From Rhizopus arrhizus (lineage: Eukaryota > Mucoromycota > Mucoromycetes > Mucorales > Rhizopodaceae): a stretch of DNA of 64,000 bases. Location of the stretch: positions 124,001 to 188,000 of the forward strand of contig JAKZZE010000014.1 in the NCBI GenBank assembly GCA_024220505.1, given 5' to 3'. Within the stretch, counting starts at the first letter, position 1. Every line of letters starts with the position of its first letter. The translations under genes and the position numbers were made by a program. The notes below the pieces were generated by a model. It made no database searches and was not told the origin of the DNA. It saw only the letters and a list, made by a program, of their open reading frames with translations. This document shows, piece after piece, positions 33,518 through 43,322 of the stretch.

Positions 33518-36500
33518 TTAATATCCAAGCCTTGATAAGAAGTCTGCACTTTCATTCACTCGACCAGGTCGATATTTGATATCAAATTCGTATTCGGATA
33601 ATATGACAATCCATCGTGCTATAATTCCAGTTGGGTTTGGTGTTTTGAGTAATCCTGTTAGCGCTGAATGGTCTGTAATAATCATGAACTTCTTTCCAAG
33701 TAAGTAAGGCCTGAATAACTTTACTGCCCAAACAACGGCTAAACATTCCAATTTGGTTGGGGCGTAGTTTGTTTCATTTGGCTTGAGTCCTCGACTTGCA
33801 AATACAATTGGATGCTCTTTACCATCATCATCTAATTGGGTTAGAACACAACCTAGTCCTTGTTTTGACGCATCGGTCACCAAGATGAACTCTTTGTTGA
33901 AATCTGGTCTAGCTAGTACAGGTGCAGTGGTCAATAGTTGTTTGAGTTTTTCAAAGGATTCGGTTGTTGTTGAGGTCCACGGAATCTTTTTCTTTGTTTT
34001 TGTTTGATCATGAAGCGGTCTGGCTATTGCAGCAAAGTCTCTTATGAAGCGTCGATAGTACGAAGCAATTCCTAAGAAAGACCTGACTTGTGTGGTTGTG
34101 GTTGGTCGTGGGTATTCAACTATCTTTTTGACTTTTTCTGGATCAGTGTGGATCCCTTCTTTAGTAACGACATAACCGAGGAATTTCAAATGATCTTTAA
34201 AGAAATGGCATTTTTCTGGATTGAGTTTGAGATTTGCAATCTCGATGCATTGAAATACTAGTTCAAGATGTTGAAGGTGTTCTTGCTCGTTGTTTGAGTA
34301 TACGTTGAGATCATCTATATAAGCCACTAGACATTTGTTGATTAAGGGCCTGAAGCATAGATCTATCAATCTTTGAAAGGTAGCTGGAGAGTTTACTAGA
34401 CCCATTGGTAGCATATTATAGTGGTATGTGCCGTATTTCGTGGTAAAAGCGGTGAGTTCTTTACTTGATTCCTCTAAGGGTACTTGATGGAAGCCAGCTC
34501 GCATATCCAGAGCAGAAAACACTTTAGCCTTTCCTAATGCGTCTAATAAATCGTCAATCCTTGGTAATGGGTACGCATCCTTTTTAGTTATGGCGTTTAA
34601 TTTTCTATAGTCAATCACCATACGATATTCTCCATTCTTCTTCTTTACCAGAATGATTGGTGCTGCCCATGGACTATTTGAGGGGGTGATGACGCCTAAT
34701 TTACAGTATTTTTCCAATTCCTTTTTAAGATATTCTGCTTCTATTGGACTTATTCTGTATGGTCTATGGCTAATAGGCATAGCATCTTTGTCTATTATTA
34801 TCTTGTGCTTGATAAGTTCGGTATGTCCAATGATGTCGTTGTTCCAGTCAAATATGTGCTCATATTTACAAAGTAAAGTTCGCAGTTTTCTTTTCATTTC
34901 TAACGGTAAATCTCCAATTTCCATTTTGTTCAGTTTACCAGAGTCGAGTAAAGGCTGATTATCGTCATTTATAACTTCTTTGTTGCTTATCTCTAGTGTA
35001 CACATTTCAAGATCGGCTCGTAGGTTATATGATGATACGATAACATCTTCATTTAGATTGAACTTTTCCAATATTCCTAGTTCTTCTTCTGGCTTTATAA
35101 CGATCTCAGAGTTGGTTCGGTTGAAGAATCGTATTTCTATAGTTCGCTTGTTTACAATAAATGATGAACACGCATCGAAAATTCCACTTGATGATTTGAG
35201 TAAATGATGCAACGTATCAAAATGATAAAACCATTCGGTGGATCCTTTTTCTGGTTTTTCCAAAGTAAGTGTTATTGATGAGTTAGGTGGTATGGTTAAT
35301 CCAGTACTAGAGGCTTGAATTACATGGGTTTCCTTGAATCTGGTGATAGTAACTTCTTTCTTTTCTTCATTTTCTAAGACCAATAGAGAATCGTCTTCAT
35401 TTTCACTATCATCATTGTCTATTTCATTATCGTCTTCTGATGATTCTTCGTCACTTTCTTCATCCTCATCATCTTCAGAGGTATCAATCTCTTCTGTCAT
35501 TGGTTTTGCTGGTGATGAGTTCGTAAGGCTAACTGGATGTTGATAATTCTGTTGGTAGCTGAGCATCTTTGGTAGTGGCGCGCCTTTCCTTATATATATT
35601 ATCTCAATTTCTGCCTTCTTATTCTTGTACGTGACCTTGAGGGTTGAACTATTGAAATCTATCTTAGCTTTTGCACGACTAAGCCAGTTATTTCCTATAA
35701 TGAGAGGCGTTGGGCAGGTTGGCAAAACTTCTACAGTACATGGTATTATTAATCCTTCTTTGACTTCAATGGGTACATCATATATTAATCCAAGTGCAGG
35801 CTGTTTTGATCCATTTCCTAATGTAAAAATGCTTTCCGATGCTGCGTCGATTTCTAAATTTAATGCATCCGCAAGTGCTTTTGACATACAAGTTTTAGCT
35901 GCTCCACAGTCGATTAAAGCTTTGATCTTTTTGTCACCAAGGAATATATGTGAATATACGGCAGTTGTGTTGAATTCCTCGTCTTCAATCAACGCCATTG
36001 TCTGCGGTTGCGTTTTATTTTTGTTAGAGTCCCGTTTAGGTCTGCATCCAGTTACCAACTTCCGTCTTAAGGAAGGTGCTACAGCGATTAAGTCGCCAAT
36101 CTCTATGTCGGCTTTGTGGTTCAGCACATCTGATACAATATCGTATTTGATTTCGGGTGGAGACCTTTTTGCTCTAGGCTTTTTGGGCTTTGACTTCTCT
36201 TCCATCTGTATATCTGTTTCTATTAGTTCTTGCCTTGGTTGTACCTGTTGTTGTATTTGAGTTGCATTATTGGGTTGAACAGGTGTTGGCGTTATTTCTT
36301 CTATATGCGTGCGTGTCGTTACTCTTTTATTGACTGATGGTCCGGCTGTTTGCTTTCCTTTAGATGTTCTTATTGTTTTAGCATATGGGGCAGTCGTGAC
36401 ATCAGGTGGCCTTTCACTTCGTACAGCAGCAAATAGATCTTCGTGGCAATTGCAATATGTGTGATCTTTTTCAGTTAGCATGGCATTTAGTTGATGTTGT

Positions 36501-36592
36501 GGATTGTTATTGTTATTAATGGATTTTGGTTTATGTTGGGTGTTCGATTGACCATCTCCTTGCTTAAAGGCAACCGACCCATTTAGTTTTTT
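33518..36592 (-). CDS. pol: pol: aspartic protease, reverse transcriptase, RNase H
   Basis: It is reached from gag by -1 frameshifting; the frame is open from the slippery site at 36592 down to the stop at 33518, while the first Met is at 36481. Order: a disordered Lys/Pro/Thr-rich linker, then an aspartic protease with IDCGAAKTCMSK (active site D-C-G where D-T/S-G is usual) and PLIIGNNWL. An Asp/Glu-rich linker follows. Reverse transcriptase comes next with SPWAAPIILVKKKNGEYR, DYRKLNAIT, LPMGLVNSPATFQRL and the catalytic box CLVAYIDDLNVYS. RNase H has LVTDASKQGLGCVL, KLECLAVVWAVKLFRPYL and ITDHSALTGLL. It ends SADFLSRLGY-stop. The protease variant is unusual but may still act, because the catalytic Asp is kept. 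Confidence 0.93.
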   Translation of the reverse strand, partial: KKLNGSVAFKQGDGQSNTQHKPKSINNNNNPQHQLNAMLTEKDHTYCNCHEDLFAAVRSERPPDVTTAPYAKTIRTSKGKQTAGPSVNKRVTTRTHIEEITPTPVQPNNATQIQQQVQPRQELIETDIQMEEKSKPKKPRAKRSPPEIKYDIVSDVLNHKADIEIGDLIAVAPSLRRKLVTGCRPKRDSNKNKTQPQTMALIEDEEFNTTAVYSHIFLGDKKIKALIDCGAAKTCMSKALADALNLEIDAASESIFTLGNGSKQPALGLIYDVPIEVKEGLIIPCTVEVLPTCPTPLIIGNNWLSRAKAKIDFNSSTLKVTYKNKKAEIEIIYIRKGAPLPKMLSYQQNYQHPVSLTNSSPAKPMTEEIDTSEDDEDEESDEESSEDDNEIDNDDSENEDDSLLVLENEEKKEVTITRFKETHVIQASSTGLTIPPNSSITLTLEKPEKGSTEWFYHFDTLHHLLKSSSGIFDACSSFIVNKRTIEIRFFNRTNSEIVIKPEEELGILEKFNLNEDVIVSSYNLRADLEMCTLEISNKEVINDDNQPLLDSGKLNKMEIGDLPLEMKRKLRTLLCKYEHIFDWNNDIIGHTELIKHKIIIDKDAMPISHRPYRISPIEAEYLKKELEKYCKLGVITPSNSPWAAPIILVKKKNGEYRMVIDYRKLNAITKKDAYPLPRIDDLLDALGKAKVFSALDMRAGFHQVPLEESSKELTAFTTKYGTYHYNMLPMGLVNSPATFQRLIDLCFRPLINKCLVAYIDDLNVYSNNEQEHLQHLELVFQCIEIANLKLNPEKCHFFKDHLKFLGYVVTKEGIHTDPEKVKKIVEYPRPTTTTQVRSFLGIASYYRRFIRDFAAIARPLHDQTKTKKKIPWTSTTTESFEKLKQLLTTAPVLARPDFNKEFILVTDASKQGLGCVLTQLDDDGKEHPIVFASRGLKPNETNYAPTKLECLAVVWAVKLFRPYLLGKKFMIITDHSALTGLLKTPNPTGIIARWIVILSEYEFDIKYRPGRVNESADFLSRLGY
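36538..36592 (-). promoter_or_regulatory. programmed -1 ribosomal frameshift signal gag/pol
   Basis: In gag frame the text is ..A AAA AAC directly before the TAA stop (heptamer 36592-36586, stop 36585-36583). Slipping -1 enters the pol frame, which is open. Five bases after the heptamer a stem can form: GGGT with ACCC (36580-36577 / 36541-36538) and CGGTTG with CAATCG (36576-36571 / 36550-36545) with a 3-nt bulge. This matches the classical X XXY YYZ plus structure design. Confidence 0.8.
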
Positions 36593-37638
36593 GGCTGTTG
36601 GTTTTGGTTGGAGCCTTGTTGCTGGTTATTATAATTGTCATCGGCTCGGCTGTTATACCTATTATTATAATTGTTATTAGGACGTCCATTTCTGTCATTA
36701 CTATAATTGTTGTTGTTATAGTTGTTGCGATTATTGCGGCCATAGTTTCTGTTGTATTGCTGACGTTGGTTATCCAGCTCTGAGCGTATAGTACGTTGTA
36801 TAAGATCCACTAGTTCCTGTTGCTGACTAAGATGATTACTTTGTTGGCTGTAGTTACGATTGTGAGAGTACGTATTGGAACCATATTGAGCACGTCTTGG
36901 TGTTGCATCCATTGCAGTTAATTGGTTTTGATTAGTGGTTAATCCATAAGCAGGGATAATAGCTGGTTGTTGTTCAGCATCATATAATTCAATGTTGTGA
37001 TTGCTATTTTGATGACGTTTATGCTGCTCCATCTCGTGCTCGATGAGGGCTTGATTAGCATTTCTTGGTATGAAGGGGTTGTTCACCATTGATATTTTAC
37101 GAGGCTTATTAGCATACCACCATCCTTCGGCGTGAGTCATCCAATCTTGAGTGGTTCTCGAACTACTTTGTATACAAAATTGCTTAATCTCGGGCAATAG
37201 CCCAGCACGGAATCTACTTTCGATTACTGCTTCATCCTTGATTTCGGCAAGTCCAGCAGCTTCTTGTAACCTTGCAAAGAATATCTGGGGATGCTCTTGC
37301 TCTCCCTGATACATTTCGTTAAATTGTAATTCGTAACGCTGTATGAGTTCTGGTGTTATATAACGAGCTTTCAGACTTGCAATTGCTTGTTCATATTCCA
37401 TTCCAGGGTTATCCTTGAGTATAACTTTCTCAAAGAGTGTCTTGGCAGGGCCACGCAATTGTGCCTTGAGTATGGTTCGCTTTCTTGCATTTTTCGTAAT
37501 ATCATTAATGTCCATATACGATTCTAAGACTTCCTGAAAGTGTCGAAAGTCTTCACCTTCGTAACCATGGAATTCGATGAGTAGAGGGCGGTTGTTAGGG
37601 CTGATATTACTATTGGCCAACGCGATTTGTTCGGGCAT
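36583..37638 (-). CDS. gag: gag structural protein of the Ty3-type element
   Basis: 351 residues. The N-terminal two thirds fit the retrotransposon Gag capsid fold: FHGYEGEDFRHFQEVLESYM, AQLRGPAKTLFEKVI, YELQFNEMYQGEQEHPQIFF and FRAGLLPEIKQF. The C-terminus is an Asn/Arg/Tyr/Gln-rich low-complexity tail (NNRNNYNNNNYSNDRNGRPN) that probably binds RNA in place of the usual CCHC zinc knuckle, which is absent. It ends in a TAA embedded in the frameshift signal. Translation as a Gag-Pol fusion is expected at low frequency. Confidence 0.9.
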   Translation of the reverse strand: MPEQIALANSNISPNNRPLLIEFHGYEGEDFRHFQEVLESYMDINDITKNARKRTILKAQLRGPAKTLFEKVILKDNPGMEYEQAIASLKARYITPELIQRYELQFNEMYQGEQEHPQIFFARLQEAAGLAEIKDEAVIESRFRAGLLPEIKQFCIQSSSRTTQDWMTHAEGWWYANKPRKISMVNNPFIPRNANQALIEHEMEQHKRHQNSNHNIELYDAEQQPAIIPAYGLTTNQNQLTAMDATPRRAQYGSNTYSHNRNYSQQSNHLSQQQELVDLIQRTIRSELDNQRQQYNRNYGRNNRNNYNNNNYSNDRNGRPNNNYNNRYNSRADDNYNNQQQGSNQNQQPKN

Positions 37639-37735
37639 GTCAATGTGAGGTAAGCTTGATAGTAAATCGTTAAGGAATTCGAGTTTGTAAATTTTTATTA
37701 TTTTTGAGTCTTGAAGTCTTGATTTTTGATTTGAT

Positions 37736-37755
37736 GTCCCTCGTAGTGACCACCA
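37736..37755 (-). promoter_or_regulatory. tRNA primer-binding site of the Ty3-type element
   Basis: In element sense, two bases after the 5' LTR the text is TGGTGGTCACTACGAGGG. It begins with TGG, complementary to the CCA end of a tRNA whose acceptor 3' strand would read AGTGACC-A. The tRNA species was not identified; it is not the tRNA-Arg in this window. Confidence 0.75.
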
Positions 37756-37757
37756 AA

Positions 37758-38171
37758 TGTTATTTTTCTTGGAGTAGTAAAGGTTGTTATTAATAAAGAG
37801 AGTTTTCTTGAGTTTTTACAAGTTTAGTTGCTTGATGTGACCACCAGATCTTTTAAGTAAGATCAAATATAAGATAAAAGATAAAGATAAAAATAAAGGG
37901 AACAGGGACTTTTATAACTAAAGATTGCCTGTTTGTGTAAATGAAAAGATAAAAAGAATTGAACTTGAGTTCTTTATTCAAAAAAAACTGAATTGAATTG
38001 ACTTCAACAAGAGAAGGTATTTATATTGTTTCTTTGTTTGTGCTTTTGACCTTTTTCACAAAAATGAAAGTTTTCATTTGACCGACAATTTTCGATCTAG
38101 CGACTAAAGTCGCTATTTTGAAAATTTTCGGCTTGATCGGGTGTTACATAGTTACTTTCTTCTTGGTTACA
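37758..38171 (-). repeat. LTR (5' LTR in element orientation)
   Basis: Identical by eye to 30583-30996 over 414 bp. It is the promoter-bearing LTR for gag-pol transcription on the minus strand. Confidence 0.95.
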
Positions 38172-38245
38172 TTACAATGATTTGTTTCAAAGAATGAGGT
38201 TTTTCCAATTCAAAAGTTACACCAGCTGCGTTGTAAAGATAAAAG

Positions 38246-38251
38246 AAAAAA
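38246..38251 (-). terminator. RNA polymerase III terminator of tRNA-Arg
   Basis: Six T in a row on the transcribed (minus) sense, 7 bp after the tRNA 3' end. Confidence 0.7.
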
Positions 38252-38258
38252 TGTAGAC

Positions 38259-38331
38259 AACCCAAAGCGGGACTCGAACCCGCAATCTTTGGTTTAGGAG
38301 ACCAATGCCTTATCCATTTGGCCACTTGGGC
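38259..38331 (-). tRNA. tRNA-Arg (anticodon CCT)
   Basis: Minus-strand cloverleaf, 73 nt, no intron. The acceptor pairs GCCCAAG with TTTGGGT (G-U at both ends). The D arm is GCC/GGC, the anticodon stem TTGGT/ACCAA with loop CTCCTAA, and the T arm GCGGG-TTCGAGT-CCCGC (intact B box). The G1-U72 end pair resembles fungal tRNA-Arg(TCT). The discriminator base reads T, which is uncommon, so the exact 3' end carries some doubt. The Ty3-type element ends 87 bp downstream. Confidence 0.9.
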
Positions 38332-39399
38332 AAATTATTAGCTCAAAAAAATTGGCTTTTATACATTAACATATTTAATGGCTAAGTATTTATCCGGTCC
38401 AATAAAATTATCTGTATCCTCGCTTGTAATTTTTCCGAGTTGGGGTCATGCAATTGTTTTAGTAGAATCTTTTTCATTACTCTTGTATGTTGTATAATGG
38501 TAACAGTTATTTTAAAAAAGATAGAAACAAAGGTCAAGAAACAGTTTGTATACTTTTTGAGACTGATCTTTATTTTAGTTTAGGTTTAAGTAAAAATTAT
38601 TCTAATTGAAGGCAGGTATTTATATCTTATTGAGTGAGTGGCTTGATATCCTCTATTGTAAGCGTTCTTCTAATATTCAGGTACTTTAGCAAGTGTCATC
38701 TATAATTATGATTATGAAAACTTTTCATTTATTCTTTTGTATGTCTGTCATAGATTATCTTTTATTCTGGGAATTCCTCACTGATTTGAATAACGTTATT
38801 TTATGCGTTATTTCAATTATGTGAAAGATTAGCAATATTCCTGACATTGGATTGTATTTTGTTATTTTAGCTGATACTTCTTATCAAAGAACTCTCATTA
38901 ATACAAAACATATTCTAAAAGAACATGTTTAATTGGAATTGATTGTATGTCCTTATTTAAATAAGTTTATATTTTATTTTATTTAATTATAATCTTGTAT
39001 TAAGACTTATATTTATCAATGTCAATTACAGTCAGTTACTGTTCTACAACAATGAGATCTCTGATGTGAGAACAAACAAAAAAGTGCTAAATAACTGAAG
39101 TAATGATTAATAATAAAACTTTGCTAAGTAAATTTAAACTAAATAAAAGAACAAAATGAGGAATATCAACCATATTCTTATTGAAAGAGCAAAGAATTGT
39201 AATACACAAATCTCGATTGTTTTTGTTAAGAACGTGTTTTGCTTGTTTCGTCTTAATTAACATATGATTATAAGACAATATGGTACATATTTAGATGATC
39301 TTTATTCAGTAAAAAAAAAACCTAAGGCTTTGCGTCGTGTTTACCTTAATGATTTTCTTAATGTTGTGTGAGATCACTCAAAAGATTCTTAAACTAATA

Positions 39400-39430
<31 letters not shown>

Positions 39431-40502
39431 GTAAGAGGATTTTATTCCGGTGCCGCAAGGCGTACATAATTGTAAGCATTAAATAAATCATAATCGAGGG
39501 GGAGTTTACTCGTTTTTGTTATTTTGTTTTGTAATCTGTGCGAAGTTTGATACTGGCCACAAAACCTGAGGTAGAGAACTGAGCAGAAACGTGTGGATTA
39601 GCTGTTTAGTGACCGACTACTGTTTTCTTTGTGAATCTTGAGGATTTGGCTACAATTTTTTGCATAAAAAGTTTGAGAAATTAATATAGCAACTTTTTTT
39701 TATTCTTTTTGGAGAATGGGGGGATTCAAATATGACAGAGTAGAGATCAAAAGTAAGATTATATGAGTAATCTACCGGCACTATTTACCTGACTACAAAC
39801 GCATTCTAGATAAAAGCTCGAGCGATTATATATCTTTCTTTGATAGAACTTTATGTATTAAACTGTATTTATGAACATGATCTCTTTTCATTTTAGCTAG
39901 CTCTTGTTTCTCTTTATTTCAAATAAGGAGACGGGTAGATAAATAAGAAATTATAAGAGCTATCCATAGGTGGTCTGTTGATTATAAAAATTATTGTAGT
40001 TATTGACTGTTAAAACTATAATCATATTTGATATACACATTCATGAATTCTATAGCATTAGTTTTATTTCCACAATTAACCCCAAAGGTGCTGAAAGGGC
40101 AATCAAGAATATAAATGTATGTAAAGTTGATGGTCATGCTTTTACCATTTAGAACATTCAAAAAACTGTAAAAAATATTCATAGCTATTGATCGTGAGAG
40201 ACGCAGGTCATTCTTACGGCTTCTCTGGACACGAATAAAAGTAGTTTGTAGACTTTTTTTTCCCCTAGTAAACCTAATCTGCCTTTAGGCGAGTTTTTTT
40301 TAAGTAGTGATACGCATTAAAAAAGGGGTTAAAAAGAGTTAAGACATTGTGGTTGGTTTTTCTTGTGTATTTTATATAATCATTGGTTCTCAATGAAAGC
40401 TTGTGTTCGAATAACGAAAATAATTTAATTTAAATATTTGGAGCAAGAACATCACTAAAAAGAAATGATAAGTTACATTTGCATATAAATAAGTTGCGTC
40501 AA
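38332..40502. other. intergenic region between tRNA-Arg and the CQD1 gene
   Basis: About 2.2 kb, AT-rich. It contains copy B of the dispersed repeat (38677-38848) and a T29 run (39402-39430). No gene was supported; small frames lack family features. Confidence 0.55.
38677..38848. repeat. dispersed repeat, copy B (pair with 309-472)
   Basis: It aligns with 309-472 in direct orientation at moderate identity over roughly 165 bp. Flanks diverge on both sides. Confidence 0.6.
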
Positions 40503-42663
40503 TTACCATAGTCGCATCCATTCTTCTTCTCTAGTTCTTTTTCCAAGATAACTTCTAAGTTCTAAAAATATCCACACTTTAATCCAATGTCCTTTCTTTA
40601 ACGTTGGGTCTCTCTTAATTTCTTCTAAAGCTGCCTTTCCTCCTTCTTTCATACTATAATCACGCAAGACAGGCAAGGCATTCTTAAATAAGTCTAGTTC
40701 TGGGTTCAATTGTCGACCAATGCCTTCCAACAGCATAATACTAACTACCACATTTACAAAATCTCCTTCTAATTTAACATGATGTGCTCTAACCATATTC
40801 ATTGTTTCGTGTAATAAGTTGCCAATCTTAACAGCTCCTAAATTGAATGTGCTTTGTTTTAACGCAAGTATTAATTTCTGCATCCTCAAAGCAAACACAT
40901 CGGGTTGAATAACTTGTTCTGGAGCTCTACATCTTTCTATCATCAATTCTCCTGTTTTATATCCATCAAATTGCGCCACTGCTTGAAACAAATCTAAAAA
41001 GTTTGTTCTATTTACTGTGTTTAACTCGGTTACTAATCCAGTGTCAATAAAAACAAGTCTAGGTGCGTATCCTTCTTGTTGTAATGCTTCTAATTCTTTC
41101 TGAACAGCAGATGGATCATGTTTCACAGACATAATACGTTTCACTGCTGACTCGCCTTCATCTTTTACCTCTCTACCAAGTAATTTGGACCATGTTGCTC
41201 GTAATGGATGATATATTTCTGGTTTATAAAATTTTACCATAATATTTCCTGGATGAAGATCAGCATGAACAAAGTTATAAACTATAAGCATATGCTATAT
41301 GCATTTCTTTTCATTTAGCATCCAGTATTTATAACACTCACAAGTAGAAATTTACCAAGAAGGCATCCAATCCAATATGTGCCAATTTTACATCATAAAC
41401 ACTATCTAAATTTCCCTTTCTGGTATAGCTTGCCTGAGACAAGAATAAATCTAGTGGAATCCCATTTACATATTCTTCTATAAGCATATCCTTTGTCGTA
41501 AATGCAATTAGTGGTCGAGGAAATTTGACATTGCGAGCTTTCTCGAAATATTCATTGAATTTCGCCAAGTTCTTTGCTTCACCTCTTAAGTCTAATTGTT
41601 CTTTCATCATCTCCCCAAAAACTCGTACTTCGTCTGGCAATGAAAGCCAATGAATGGTGGGTATCAGTGTTAGTAGTCGGGCACAGCAATCCATAATAAT
41701 TAGATCGCGCTGCACAATTTGTCTTGCTTTAGGATGCAGTACTTTGATGGCTACAGAGGTGTGTAGGTTGATTGGTTTTCCTTCTTCATCAGATGTTTGC
41801 ACAGAATCTGCTGTAATGATATCATTCTGAAATGAAGCACGTCCTTCAGCTTGATTCAAGATGATTTGAGGCTGTAACCGTGCTTTATAAACCTGTGCAA
41901 TGGCACCTACTCCCAAAGGTTTCCGGTCGAGTTCTGAAAATACTTCATCAAGAGGTAGACCAAATGAATCTTCAAGTACCTTTTTTGTATAATTGAATGG
42001 ATGAGGGTCGACATTCGAATGAAGCTTAGATAGCCTTGCACAAAGAGCAAGAGGAAATAGATCTGTACGTGACGCTATCCATTGAGCCAACTATAAAATA
42101 GGTATCAGTCTAGATACATCCTCTTTATCCAATTGGCTTACTTTTATAAAAGTAGGTCCAGCTCTTTCCATTTGTTTTGAAAGGAAATCAAACCACAACA
42201 GTGTCCCTGAGCGTTCATTTTCAATAGTATCATATTTACCAAAGTAAACAATAGGAGCCGTAATAGCCACAGGTACAAATAATATAAGAATGTGTGCTAG
42301 TCGTCTTAGAGTCAAGAGTGGCTCAAGTATCCACGTATCTATCAATTTAAAGATACGGTGACATATACGAACTATTAAATATTTGGACTCATAGTTTGCT
42401 TCGGCTATCTCTATCTCCTGTGGTGTCGCTAGGCGTTCCCTCGAACCTATTTCGACAGCCTTCCTCTCAGTATTGTGATACAGGCGAAAGGGAGTTGCCG
42501 ATGACAATACAGCGCTTGGCATTAAGAACAGAGTTGGCTTCTGTACTAATGATGCTTTAGACAGCAAGTTTTGATTCGTTTTTCGGAGAATGGGTCTGTG
42601 TTGTAGCCTGGCACAAAGGTTGGCATTTCGTAACAGTGTTTTTTGTAAAGGGATTCTAAGCAT
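40503..42663 (-). CDS. CQD1: mitochondrial UbiB/ADCK-type atypical kinase (Cqd1/ADCK2-like)
   Basis: UbiB-family ATPases act in mitochondrial coenzyme Q biology; yeast Cqd1 (YPL109C) influences CoQ distribution and phospholipids at the inner membrane. Three minus-strand exons: 42663-42142, 42090-41356 and 41294-40503; the introns are 51 and 61 bp and the frame closes at 682 residues. The N-terminus is Arg/Leu-rich without acids, fitting a mitochondrial presequence. A hydrophobic segment follows (LILFVPVAITAPIVYF). The UbiB signature region reads RAGPTFIK-LAQWIASRTDLFP, where the usual KxGQ glutamine motif is kept as AQW. Next come KPLGVGAIAQVYKARL (A-rich nucleotide loop), VAIKVLHP (ATP-site Lys), NFVHADLHPGNI (catalytic loop) and FIDTGLV (DxG metal motif). 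Its start lies ~480 bp from the inserted mariner element. Confidence 0.9.
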
Positions 42664-43144
42664 TATTTATAAATTAAAGCACATAAAAAGTATCAACAAA
42701 TTTTAATTTCTATTTATTAAAAAAGCTAATATTGATGTCATGCTTTGGAAAAAAAGCGACCAGACACAGATGACGGTGTGTTGACGAAACAGTCACATCG
42801 TTATGCTCAAATGGTTTTGTTCCCTTTTGTTTTCAAGTATTTTAACTTCAATTTGTTATTCTTTTTAAAGCTATTCAAGTTCTTTTATAAATGCACCTAT
42901 TTGGGCACAATATTTCATCTTAAAATCAGGTATCGTGGTTTTCTTGGATATTAATCACCTTTATGTGAGAATTGAAATTAGCCGTATGTTAATTCAACCT
43001 TTGAACTAATACAAAGCTGAAAGTTATCGAGGCTATGTTTATGAAAGCTTTTCAAGAAATCATATCAAGGCCGAACATTGAAGCTTGATGCTTTTGAATT
43101 TTTCGTATTGCTTCTTTTCTATGACAGCTGCCCAATGGTGGTTA
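42664..43144. other. intergenic between CQD1 and the mariner element
   Basis: About 480 bp of AT-rich DNA that, before the transposon inserted, formed the divergent CQD1/eIF3k promoter together with 44901-44993. No other feature seen. Confidence 0.6.
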
Positions 43145-43284
43145 TTGTATTTTTCAGTAAAATTGAGAAAGGCTCTGGAATAAAATGATAAATTTAAAGC
43201 CAGATTTGATAAAATATTTTCACTAAAATTGAGAAAAGGTTAGAGCTAAATTGATAATAGCCAAGAAAAAAATTGATAAAAGCT
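43145..43284. repeat. left terminal inverted repeat of the mariner-type element
   Basis: 140 bp, exact reverse complement of 44759-44898. Within and just beyond it, a motif like AAATTGAKAAAAG recurs with its TTGA core at 43163, 43185 (TGA only), 43206, 43229, 43251, 43273 and 43295, i.e. every 21-23 bp, up to 28 bp before the transposase ATG. Confidence 0.95.
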
Positions 43285-43322
43285 CAGAAAAAAATTGAGA
43301 AAGTCTTCCTTTTAAAATATCA

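Larger units (their letters stand above)
30583..38171 (-). mobile_element. Ty3-type LTR retrotransposon (7.6 kb)
   Basis: The element is bounded by identical 414-bp LTRs and flanked by a 4-bp duplication TTAC (30579-30582 and 38172-38175); a 5-bp ATTAC reading is possible because the terminal A is shared. Sense is the minus strand: gag (37638-36583), pol with protease, reverse transcriptase and RNase H (to 33518), integrase (33146-31801, in two frames) and a third frame (31659-30922). RT-RH before integrase defines Ty3/gypsy. A primer-binding site adjoins the 5' LTR. LTR identity implies very recent insertion. Against that, integrase has a frame break, and a stop plus a 60-nt homopolymer separates RNase H from integrase, so this copy may not be autonomous. 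Confidence 0.95.

Noticed and set aside
35625..36260. 211-codon plus-strand frame across the retrotransposon protease region
   Set aside because: Antisense shadow of pol, which has clear motifs in the minus-strand frame.
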